DNA from: Caldilineaceae bacterium
Lineage (GTDB): Bacteria > Chloroflexota > Anaerolineae > Caldilineales > Caldilineaceae
Direction: 5' to 3'
Assembly (NCBI GenBank): GCA_014879855.1
Contig: JACSRH010000360.1
Location: 1-5,191, forward strand
DNA: 5,191 bases
This document shows, piece after piece, positions 1 to 5,191 of the stretch. A program made the position numbers and the translations under genes. The stretch's first letter is position 1, and every line of letters begins with the position of its first letter. The notes beneath the pieces were generated by a model. The model saw nothing but the letters and a program-made list of their open reading frames with translations. It had not been told where the DNA came from and searched no databases.

Positions 1-710
1 GCGCCGGGGCTGGCATTGCCAAAGGCCTCTACATTCCACAGACGCTGGCGCGTCTCGCGTTTGTCCAGGCGGCCAAAGCCCTCGCCAAAGCCATAGATGT
101 GCTCGTCGTAATGCAGGTCGCTGGAGAGAAAGGCGCGTTGGATGCCGCCGTGCGCCGCCCAACCCAGCGGGTAGGCGTAGCGGTGATAAAAGAGCCAGCG
201 GTTCTCGGCCGGGTTCCACTGCACCTCCGGCCGGCGCAGGCAAGCGATGTCCAGCGCACGCGTCGCCCAGATCAAGTTGCCGTCGCGGTCGTAGATCAGG
301 AGTTGGAGCGGCTCATGGACGATCTCCAGCCGCAGCAGCGCGGTTTCGATCGTCACCCGATCGCCGGCGCGGTGAAGCTGAAAATGGGTCGGACCGTCAA
401 ACTGGCCCACCACCATCGGCGTCGGCGGCGGAAATGGCTCTCCTTCCGGCGCCATCCGCATGCGCACGATGGCGTCGGTGCAAACATCCAATTGGATGAC
501 AAACGGGCGCCCCGTGGTGGCAGGCGTCAGAATTGTCTCGCACAAGGTGCCGTAATAGTCGAAGACTTCAGGTTCGTAGTGCTGCGTCGCACAATGGACG
601 CGCACCGAATGGCCGTCGACATCAAGCTGCACCAGTTCGGATGCCAGCTCGACGGGCATACTTTGATCCAGAAAAAGAGGTACGGGGAAAGAGGCGGGAA
701 CGTGATCCAT
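1..710 (-). CDS. GH31 family glycoside hydrolase, N-terminal part (truncated by window edge)
   Basis: The 236 visible codons encode the N-terminal beta-sandwich region of a glycoside hydrolase family 31 enzyme. The most diagnostic stretch is YGFGEGFGRLDKR at residues 206-218, followed by LWN near 224-226. This matches the GH31 signature that closes the N-terminal domain before the catalytic barrel (compare YG-GERF...WN in alpha-xylosidases). The catalytic (beta/alpha)8 domain with its two acidic residues lies beyond position 1 and cannot be checked. Family members usually have 650-800 residues, so roughly a third is present. No signal peptide is visible, so the enzyme should be cytoplasmic and act on imported alpha-linked oligosaccharide. 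The start at 710 is chosen because GGAG lies 6 bases upstream. An in-frame ATG at 722 has no such site. The gene begins 33 bp after the MalG-type permease stop and is probably in the same operon. Whether it is an alpha-glucosidase, alpha-xylosidase or another GH31 activity is open. Confidence 0.88.
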   Translation of the reverse strand, partial: MDHVPASFPVPLFLDQSMPVELASELVQLDVDGHSVRVHCATQHYEPEVFDYYGTLCETILTPATTGRPFVIQLDVCTDAIVRMRMAPEGEPFPPPTPMVVGQFDGPTHFQLHRAGDRVTIETALLRLEIVHEPLQLLIYDRDGNLIWATRALDIACLRRPEVQWNPAENRWLFYHRYAYPLGWAAHGGIQRAFLSSDLHYDEHIYGFGEGFGRLDKRETRQRLWNVEAFGNASPG

Positions 711-716
711 CACTGG

Positions 717-720
717 CTCC
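717..720 (-). promoter_or_regulatory. Ribosome binding site deciding the GH31 start
   Basis: The minus strand reads GGAG followed by 6 bases and then ATG at 710. The upstream in-frame ATG at 722 overlaps this site and has no purine-rich element of its own, so 710 is preferred. Confidence 0.6.
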
Positions 721-743
721 ATAAGTGAGCGGGGCGCCGGCAG

Positions 744-1619
744 CTATCCCTTGAGCGCGCCTTCCAGCATCCCGCGCAGGAAAGTGTCGCGGAAGAGAAT
801 AAAGAGAATGACGCCGGGCAGCATGATCAGCACGCAGGCGGCGATCAGCAGTTCATTGTTGTTGCCGGTCAGTTGATTCTGAAAGTCGAAGAGGCCAACC
901 ATCGCCGTCTTCATCGCCGTGCTGGATAGCATGACGAGTGCGGTCAGGAAATCATTCCAATTGTAGACAAAGTTGGTGATAAAGACGGCGATCAACCCCG
1001 GCGCCGAAATCGGCAGGACGACACGCCAGAAGGCCTGAAACGGCGTGGCGCCGTCCACCTCCGCGGCCTCTTCCAGCGCCACGGGAATGCTTTTGAAGAA
1101 ACCCATCATCACCCACGTGCCAAAGGGGACGCCATAGGCGGCATAGATGACGATCATGATCACATAGGTATCGCGCAGTTGCAGGTCGCTGGCGATCTTG
1201 TAGAGCGGGATCAGATTGGTCAGGCCGGGCAGCATCAGCACGCCCAGGAAGAGGGCCAGCAGCAGAGTGCGCCCGCGGAACGCAAAGCGCGCAAAGGCAT
1301 AGCCGGACATCGCCGCCGCCACGGTGGTCACCACCGCGCCGCCCAGGCTCATCACCAGGCTGTTGAAGATCTGGCGCAGGAAGCGAATGGTGCCAAACAA
1401 CTGTTCGTAGTGTCCCAGATAGATTCCTCCCGCCAGCCAATCGCGCGAGAGGCCAAAGCCCTTGGGCCGAAAGGAGGTGAAGATCGCGTACAACACAGGA
1501 AAGATCACGACCAGCGAGATCACCGTCAGCGCGACGATCAGCAGGGTGTTGGTGCGGTGGCGCCGGCTGAAGATCGACCAGCTGCGCATACGTGGCGGGG
1601 CGGAAGTGGTGGCGGTCAT
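744..1619 (-). CDS. CUT1 sugar ABC transporter permease, MalG type
   Basis: This 291-residue integral membrane protein is the second permease of a carbohydrate ABC importer. Six hydrophobic segments are visible near residues 25-49, 86-112, 119-143, 151-175, 207-231 and 257-276. Between segments 4 and 5 lies the EAA loop that docks the ATPase: EEAAEVDGA followed by FWRVVLP, about residues 183-203. The FxSFRP stretch after the first segment, the NWNDF motif near 220-224 and the C-terminal LRGMLEGALKG ending are typical of MalG-type subunits, which usually have 270-300 residues. The start is set at ATG 1619 because AGGAG lies 6 bases upstream. A TTG one codon earlier would leave only 3 bases. 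It follows the MalF-type permease by 58 bp and precedes the GH31 gene by 33 bp, so it is very likely co-transcribed with both. Substrate cannot be read from a permease. Confidence 0.95.
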   Translation of the reverse strand: MTATTSAPPRMRSWSIFSRRHRTNTLLIVALTVISLVVIFPVLYAIFTSFRPKGFGLSRDWLAGGIYLGHYEQLFGTIRFLRQIFNSLVMSLGGAVVTTVAAAMSGYAFARFAFRGRTLLLALFLGVLMLPGLTNLIPLYKIASDLQLRDTYVIMIVIYAAYGVPFGTWVMMGFFKSIPVALEEAAEVDGATPFQAFWRVVLPISAPGLIAVFITNFVYNWNDFLTALVMLSSTAMKTAMVGLFDFQNQLTGNNNELLIAACVLIMLPGVILFILFRDTFLRGMLEGALKG

Positions 1620-1625
1620 CAAACG

Positions 1626-1630
1626 CTCCT
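1626..1630 (-). promoter_or_regulatory. Ribosome binding site of the MalG-type permease
   Basis: The minus strand reads AGGAG, 6 bases before ATG 1619. It argues against the in-frame TTG at 1622, which would sit only 3 bases from this site. Confidence 0.65.
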
Positions 1631-1677
1631 GTACAAACCGTTCCAGAAATCAGAGACACAGGCAGGCCTGCGGTTGC

Positions 1678-2535
1678 TCAAGCGACAACCTCGCTGCGCA
1701 TCGTGCGGATGTAGACAAGCGCCAGGACGATGTTGATCAGCAGCATCAGGACGGCCAGCGCGGCGCCGTAGCCAAAGTTAAAGAAGAGAATCGCCTCGCG
1801 GTACATCGAGACGCTGAGCACTTCGGTCGCGCGTCCTGGCCCGCCGTTGGTGATCGACAGAAACAGCCCGGTGGCGTTAATTGCCTGCAGCGTGAGCAGC
1901 AGCACGATGACCAGCGTCGTCGGGCGCACCAACGGCCAGGTGATCTGCCAGAAGCTCTGCCATTCGTTGGCGCCGTCGATGGCGGCGGCCTCATAGACTT
2001 CGCCGGGAATGGTTTGCAGCCCGGCCAGAATCAACAGCATGGCAAACGCAATCGTGCGCCAGATCGTGGCGCCGATCACGACGCCCATGGCGCCCTGCGG
2101 ATGACCCAGAAAGGTGATGTCGCCAAAGAGGGGCGAGAGCCAATCCTGCATCAACCCGTAGCCGGGCAGAAAGAGCCAGCGAAAGATCACGCCGGTCACC
2201 ACTTCGGAGAGCATCCACGGCACAAAAATAATTGTCATGAAGAGCGCGGTGTAGGGCAGTCGCCGGTTCAGCACGACCGCCAGCACAAAGGCAAAGAGCA
2301 TAGTGAGCAGGACAAAGAGCACGCCATAGACCGCGGTGTGGCGCAGGCTTTCCCAAAAGTTGGCGCTGGCGATGATCTGCTCGAAGTTGCGCAGCCCGAC
2401 AAAGATGCGTTCGCCGCGACGAAAGGTGTTCAGGCTCAGAAAGAGGCTGTACAGAGCAGGATAAAGACTGACCAGACAGATCAGGAGCAGCGAAGGCAGG
2501 ATCAGCAGGTAAGGGAAAAGGGTCTTTTGGCGCAC
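1678..2535 (-). CDS. CUT1 sugar ABC transporter permease, MalF/UgpA type
   Basis: This 285-residue membrane protein is the first permease of the importer and pairs with the MalG-type subunit downstream. Six hydrophobic segments lie near residues 6-34, 67-90, 97-122, 149-173, 206-228 and 254-276. The EAA docking loop reads EAAAIDGA then FWQITWPLVRP, about residues 182-204. Two further family marks are FVGLRNF near 45-51 and the TNGGPGRATEVL segment near 229-240, both standard in MalF/UgpA-type subunits. It is of the short type, without the large periplasmic insert of E. coli MalF. The start codon is GTG at 2535, supported by GGAGG 8 bases upstream. The gene is separated from the binding-protein gene by 78 bp that contains a strong hairpin, and from the next permease by 58 bp. 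Transport substrate is not evident. Confidence 0.95.
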   Translation of the reverse strand: MRQKTLFPYLLILPSLLLICLVSLYPALYSLFLSLNTFRRGERIFVGLRNFEQIIASANFWESLRHTAVYGVLFVLLTMLFAFVLAVVLNRRLPYTALFMTIIFVPWMLSEVVTGVIFRWLFLPGYGLMQDWLSPLFGDITFLGHPQGAMGVVIGATIWRTIAFAMLLILAGLQTIPGEVYEAAAIDGANEWQSFWQITWPLVRPTTLVIVLLLTLQAINATGLFLSITNGGPGRATEVLSVSMYREAILFFNFGYGAALAVLMLLINIVLALVYIRTMRSEVVA

Positions 2536-2543
2536 AAGCGGTT

Positions 2544-2548
2544 CCTCC
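2544..2548 (-). promoter_or_regulatory. Ribosome binding site supporting a GTG start
   Basis: The minus strand reads GGAGG, 8 bases before GTG 2535. This is the strongest Shine-Dalgarno match in the window and fixes the non-ATG start of the MalF-type permease. It lies outside the upstream hairpin, so it stays accessible when the hairpin forms. Confidence 0.7.
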
Positions 2549-2570
2549 GACTTTCACGCATACCGTCGGC

Positions 2571-2606
2571 CATCTGCCAGGAAGTTGGGGAGCTTCCTGG
2601 CAGATG
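2571..2606 (-). repeat. Perfect 14-bp inverted repeat (hairpin) between binding-protein and permease genes
   Basis: CATCTGCCAGGAAG (2571-2584) and CTTCCTGGCAGATG (2593-2606) are exact reverse complements separated by 8 bases. In the transcript the hairpin starts 7 bases after the binding-protein stop codon (2614). No U-rich tract follows it on the minus strand, so it is not a classic intrinsic terminator. The position matches the known pattern, as between malE and malF in enteric bacteria, where an intercistronic stem-loop protects the binding-protein part of the mRNA from 3' decay and lowers permease expression. That role is inferred here. A partial Rho-independent or factor-assisted termination role is the alternative. 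Confidence 0.8.
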
Positions 2607-2613
2607 TTCAGAT

Positions 2614-3900
2614 CTACTGCCAGTAGCGGCCCAGCACTTCATCCGCAGCCTGTTGCAGCGCGGGCAGCGGGTCCCGATCGGGGTTGAGCAGCAGCTCCTG
2701 CCAGGTGGTGGCGAGAATGTCCAGACTCTCGACATAGTAGGGGCTGGGCTGCATGTACGCGCCCTGTGTAGCCAGAATCTCGTCGACGTTCTGGTAGAAG
2801 GGTGTCCCCTCGAATTTGCCCTGCGCATAGGCTGCATTGGTGGTTGGAATGCCGAACTGCGCCTCCGACCAGGTCGCCAGGAATTCCGGCTGCATGAACG
2901 CGCGCAGGAAGCTCACGGCTCCGGCGGGGTTCTTGGCGCCGGTCGGCACAATCCAGCCCTCGCTTACCATGAAGACGTGGGGATCACCGTTGAAGGAAAG
3001 CCCGCCCGTCATGGCAACCTCGCCGGCATTGACGCTGTCCAGCAGACCGCCGACAAAGATGGCGGACCAACTGCCGCCGCCAAACGCGGCCGACTTGCCA
3101 TCCGTCCACACAATTTCCGGGTCGGAGAAGTCGCCCGTCACCGCGATCTCTGGGAAGCAGCCGTTTTGAAACATGCTCTGCGCCCACTTGGCGACGGCGG
3201 CGACTTCTTCGCTTGCCCAGGCCGGCTTGCCTTCGGCGTCAAAGATGCTGCCACCATTGGACTTGATCAGCGGCCACCAGGCGATCTCGATCGCGCCATA
3301 GCTGCGACCGGCAAAGAAGCTGTTGGTGTAGAGATCCTCTGCTTTAAGCGTCTCACAGGCCGCTTGCATTGCCTCCGGGCTTTGCGGGAAGCCGTCGGGG
3401 AATGCGGCGGCCTTGTAGTAGGTCATGCCGCCGCGCACGTTGGTTGCCACGCAGTAGCGCACATCGTCGATGACGCAGGCTTTCTTGTCGCCATCGGTCA
3501 GATCGGCCGCCCAGCTCTCGTCCTTGAGCAGGTCGTCCAGCGGGGTCACCGCGCCGGCATCCAGCAGCGCCTGGATGTGCTGGCTGCCCGATTCCACCAC
3601 GTCCGGCACATCGCCGCCCGACTGCACGGCCAGGGCCAGCTTGGTCGATAGCTGATCCCAGGCGACCTGTTCATAGTTGACCTTGACCCCCTCATTTGCT
3701 TCGAGATCGGCAATAAACTGCTTCAACACGGCGCCGTTGGCGTCGGCCGGGTCTTCCAGGTCGTACCGGCTCCACACTGTGATTTCGTTGGTCGCCGCTG
3801 CCGGTTGTGCGCCCGGCGCGGCCACGCCGGCGCAGGCAGTCAGCAGCAGCGCAACAATGAGAATAGACCCTGCCAGCAAGGTCACACGCAGCTTGTTCAT
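2614..3900 (-). CDS. Extracellular solute-binding lipoprotein of a CUT1 sugar ABC transporter
   Basis: This 428-residue protein is the substrate-capture subunit of the importer. Residues 1-23 form a lipoprotein signal: MNKLR, a hydrophobic run, then the lipobox LTAC with the lipidated cysteine at 23. An Ala/Pro-rich linker (about 24-37) leads to the mature fold, which starts with EITVWSRYD. The segment GGDVPDVVESG with the following LLDAGAVTPLDDLL (about 95-125) is the family 1 solute-binding (MalE-like) signature. GKSAAFGGGSW (about 268-278) and the EGWIVPTGAKNP stretch (about 314-325) are also typical. Aromatic residues that could stack on sugar rings are plentiful (WW at 208-209, YY at 161-162 and 388-389). 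Four further cysteines (142, 150, 182, 248) are present. Start 3900 has AAAGGAG 8 bases upstream and gives a proper signal peptide. A GTG at 3972 would add 24 residues ahead of the signal. The ligand is unknown. Confidence 0.95.
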   Translation of the reverse strand: MNKLRVTLLAGSILIVALLLTACAGVAAPGAQPAAATNEITVWSRYDLEDPADANGAVLKQFIADLEANEGVKVNYEQVAWDQLSTKLALAVQSGGDVPDVVESGSQHIQALLDAGAVTPLDDLLKDESWAADLTDGDKKACVIDDVRYCVATNVRGGMTYYKAAAFPDGFPQSPEAMQAACETLKAEDLYTNSFFAGRSYGAIEIAWWPLIKSNGGSIFDAEGKPAWASEEVAAVAKWAQSMFQNGCFPEIAVTGDFSDPEIVWTDGKSAAFGGGSWSAIFVGGLLDSVNAGEVAMTGGLSFNGDPHVFMVSEGWIVPTGAKNPAGAVSFLRAFMQPEFLATWSEAQFGIPTTNAAYAQGKFEGTPFYQNVDEILATQGAYMQPSPYYVESLDILATTWQELLLNPDRDPLPALQQAADEVLGRYWQ

Positions 3901-3908
3901 TAGGAATG

Positions 3909-3915
3909 CTCCTTT
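3909..3915 (-). promoter_or_regulatory. Ribosome binding site of the binding-protein gene
   Basis: The minus strand reads AAAGGAG, 8 bases before ATG 3900. It confirms the start that places the lipobox cysteine at residue 23 and argues against the longer GTG-initiated reading from 3972. Confidence 0.7.
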
Positions 3916-3955
3916 ACAAAAAGTGTGAGGAAAAGGACCGGACGATCTATTGCAA

Positions 3956-3987
3956 AACGCAAGCCAATGCACGCATGGGTTTGCGTT
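3956..3987. repeat. 32-bp imperfect dyad upstream of the binding-protein gene
   Basis: The sequence is symmetric about the point between 3971 and 3972. AACGCAAGCC (3956-3965) faces GGTTTGCGTT (3978-3987) with one mismatch, and the inner ATGC/GCAT (3967-3970 and 3973-3976) shares the same centre. In total 13 of 16 positions pair. It sits in the 119-bp gap between the repressor stop (4020) and the binding-protein start (3900). It could be a protein-binding site controlling a transport-operon promoter, or an RNA stem-loop acting as a leaky terminator or processing site after the repressor gene. On the minus strand it is followed only by a few T residues, so terminator quality is poor. Confidence 0.5.
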
Positions 3988-4019
3988 GACAACCAGGCAG
4001 AGTCAGGACAGATCAGCGT

Positions 4020-5030
4020 TTATGCGCTGCATGGTGAGATGCTTTGTCCTGGGATAAAGGCCGGCTCGATCAGCACCTGCGTTTCGGACAGCGTTTCGCC
4101 ACTGAGCAGACGAATCAACATGTGTGCAGCCTGCGCCGCGACATCCTCGGCGCGAATGTCAAGGATAGTCGGCTGCAGCGAGCCAAGCCGAGAAATCGAC
4201 GAATAGTTGAAGCAGATCAGCGACAGGTCGGCCGGAATGCGCAGGCCATGCGCCAATGCTGCTTCGACCGCGCCGGCCGCTGCATTGTCATTCCAGACAA
4301 TGATGGCCGTCGTCTCCGGCCGCCGGGCAAGCAGCCGCGCCATGGCATGTTCGCCCGATGCAAAGCTGAGATCGCAGGGTTCGTAGGCGCTCTCTAGCGA
4401 TCGACGTTGGCACGCATCTGCAAACGAGCGCATGGCGCGCACCGAGAAACCCATGGCCTGATCATCCTGGTGGAGAAAAGCGATCTGCCGGTGGCCGAAG
4501 TGCACGAGTTGTTCAACGCAGCGATCGATGCCTTGTTCAATATGACAATCCACATAATACAAGCCGCTGTTCTCTTCACAGCGACCGATCAACACAAAGG
4601 GAATGCCGCATTGATCCAGATAAACGGCCCGCTCATCCTGCATCTGCACCTGCATCAAGAGGAATCCTTCGGCTAATCCGCTGGCGGCGAATTGTTCTAG
4701 ATGGCCGATATTGTCGTCAAGGTGAGTCATGAGGGTAAAGGCATAGCCGGCGCGGTTGATGACCTGCGCGGCGCTGGCAATGAACCGCACCTCCAACCCA
4801 GCCACTTCCGGCGCCAGCAGCGGAAAAACAAAGCCGATGGCGCGATGGCGCGTGCGCGTGGCCAGACTCTGCGCCACCGGATCGGGTCGGTAGCCCAGCT
4901 CTGCAATTGCCTGGTGGACGCGCCGCCGCGTTGCCTCCGAAATCGAGCGCTTGCCGCTCAGCGCGTGCGAGACGGTGCTTTTGCTAACCTGAGCCTTTGC
5001 CGCGACATCGGCAATCGTTACGCGTGCCAT
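4020..5030 (-). CDS. LacI-family transcriptional regulator
   Basis: This 336-residue protein has the standard LacI-family size and layout. The helix-turn-helix occupies about residues 4-23 (VTIADVAAKAQVSKSTVSHA). It aligns without gaps to LacI, giving Lys17, Ser18 and His22 at the base-contacting positions. The hinge helix follows around 50-58 (DPVAQSLAT) with the minor-groove leucine at 56. The rest is the periplasmic-binding-protein-like effector domain, with GHRQIAFL and IIVWNDNAAAG as recognisable landmarks. Where most family members have a GFDD-type motif, this one reads ICFNYSS, so the sugar pocket may differ. Start 5030 has AGGA 6 bases upstream. A TTG at 5066 would add 12 non-family residues before the conserved N-terminus and is not favoured. 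Two matched operators lie in its own promoter, indicating autorepression. The gene faces the same way as the transporter genes and precedes them by 119 bp. Effector is probably the imported sugar or a hydrolysis product. Confidence 0.95.
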   Translation of the reverse strand: MARVTIADVAAKAQVSKSTVSHALSGKRSISEATRRRVHQAIAELGYRPDPVAQSLATRTRHRAIGFVFPLLAPEVAGLEVRFIASAAQVINRAGYAFTLMTHLDDNIGHLEQFAASGLAEGFLLMQVQMQDERAVYLDQCGIPFVLIGRCEENSGLYYVDCHIEQGIDRCVEQLVHFGHRQIAFLHQDDQAMGFSVRAMRSFADACQRRSLESAYEPCDLSFASGEHAMARLLARRPETTAIIVWNDNAAAGAVEAALAHGLRIPADLSLICFNYSSISRLGSLQPTILDIRAEDVAAQAAHMLIRLLSGETLSETQVLIEPAFIPGQSISPCSA

Positions 5031-5036
5031 CGCTTT

Positions 5037-5040
5037 TCCT
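5037..5040 (-). promoter_or_regulatory. Ribosome binding site of the LacI-family gene
   Basis: The minus strand reads AGGA (within AGGAAAAGCG), 6 bases before ATG 5030. It supports the start that places the conserved helix-turn-helix at residue 4. Confidence 0.55.
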
Positions 5041-5070
5041 ATTGAATAGACACCGAACGCGCCCAATGGA

Positions 5071-5088
5071 AATCAAACCGTTTTGATT
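5071..5088. promoter_or_regulatory. LacI-type operator, downstream copy
   Basis: AATCAAACCGTTTTGATT is an 18-bp near-palindrome with one mismatched pair and a central CG, the typical form of a LacI-family operator. It begins directly after the predicted -10 and covers the expected transcription start (about 5082), so bound repressor would block initiation. It is the exact reverse complement of the copy at 5096-5113. Confidence 0.85.
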
Positions 5089-5118
5089 ACAATACAATCA
5101 AAACGGTTTGATTGTCAA
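5089..5118 (-). promoter_or_regulatory. Promoter of the LacI-family gene
   Basis: On the minus strand the -35 TTGACA (5118-5113) is a perfect sigma-70-type consensus. The -10 TATTGT (5094-5089) matches TATAAT at four of six positions, and the spacer is 18 bp. The predicted start lies near 5082, giving a leader of about 50 bases before ATG 5030. One operator fills the spacer and another follows the -10 immediately, so the promoter is evidently built for repression. A mirror-image promoter on the plus strand is not seen. Confidence 0.7.
5096..5113. promoter_or_regulatory. LacI-type operator, upstream copy in the -35/-10 spacer
   Basis: AATCAAAACGGTTTGATT is the exact reverse complement of the operator at 5071-5088. 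The two centres are 25 bp apart and the copies are separated by the 7 bases ACAATAC. The site fills the promoter spacer and overlaps the last base of the -35 box, so binding would exclude RNA polymerase. Confidence 0.85.
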
Positions 5119-5191
5119 GTAGATCAAAAACAACTTTCAGAAACCAGCGATCCGCCTGCGAACGCATCAACCGCCAGGCGCTGGCCCTGGG

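Noticed and set aside
99..728. A 209-codon open frame on the plus strand opposite the GH31 gene.
   Set aside because: The minus strand has a continuous frame with the GH31 signature and a good ribosome binding site. The plus-strand product has no recognisable features and is a shadow.
1631..1648. CAAACCGTT at 1634-1642 matches nine bases of the regulator's operator.
   Set aside because: The other nine operator positions all differ and there is no dyad symmetry, so this is probably chance. It also lies between two permease genes with no promoter.
2571..2606. Hairpin considered as an intrinsic transcription terminator after the binding-protein gene.
   Set aside because: No run of T residues follows the stem on the minus strand, and the downstream permeases must be expressed with the binding protein for the transporter to work.
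1462..3651. A 729-codon open frame on the plus strand, opposite both permeases and the binding protein.
   Set aside because: Its translation is rich in Gln, Arg, His and Asp with no recognisable domain. The minus-strand genes beneath it have clear families, membrane segments, motifs and ribosome binding sites. A long antisense frame of this sort is expected from strong codon bias in GC-rich genes.
5066..5118. A divergent plus-strand promoter sharing the symmetric operator pair.
   Set aside because: The mirror positions of the -35 and -10 (5066-5071 and 5090-5095) do not resemble promoter boxes on the plus strand, and no start codon with a reading frame follows within the window.
5124..5191. 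A minus-strand frame entering from the right edge and ending at TGA (5126-5124), which could be the last 21 residues of an upstream gene.
   Set aside because: It is too short to identify. A second minus-strand frame is also open here, and nothing recognisable is encoded. The sequence beyond 5191 would be needed.

Overview
This window looks like a carbohydrate-uptake locus from a GC-rich bacterium. All five recognisable genes lie on the minus strand and read in one direction, from about 5120 down to 1. In transcription order they are a LacI-family repressor (5030-4020), a lipoprotein sugar-binding protein (3900-2614), a MalF-type permease (2535-1678), a MalG-type permease (1619-744), and the N-terminal third or so of a family 31 glycoside hydrolase (GH31) that runs off the left edge (710-1). 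The host is inferred, not proven. The lipobox followed by an Ala/Pro-rich linker, the divergent CUT1 (carbohydrate uptake family 1) proteins and the codon use resemble Chloroflexota (Anaerolineae/Caldilineae), and a taxonomic search would be needed to settle it.

Region by region: 5119-5191 holds no assignable gene. Positions 5071-5118 form a compact control element. A consensus -35 (TTGACA) and a weaker -10 (TATTGT) drive the repressor gene. Two 18-bp operators, exact reverse complements of each other, fill the -35/-10 spacer and the predicted start-site region. The repressor follows, then a 119-bp gap with a large imperfect dyad (3956-3987), then the binding protein. The 78-bp gap between the binding protein and the first permease carries a perfect 14-bp hairpin (2571-2606) starting 7 bases after the stop codon. 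The two permeases are 58 bp apart, and the GH31 gene starts 33 bp after the second permease.

Expected joint function: the lipid-anchored binding protein captures an oligosaccharide outside the membrane and the two permeases form the channel. An ATPase that is not encoded here (probably a shared MsmX/UgpC-type subunit) would power import. The GH31 enzyme, which lacks a visible signal peptide, would hydrolyse the alpha-linked sugar in the cytoplasm. The LacI-type protein would sense the sugar or a derivative and repress its own promoter, and possibly the whole cluster by co-transcription. The sequence does not fix the substrate. GH31 points to an alpha-glucoside or alpha-xyloside.

This is a recognisable type of system, not a new one. 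The parts most worth a second look are the mirror-image operator pair in the repressor promoter, the two intergenic dyads, and the unusual effector-side motif of the repressor.
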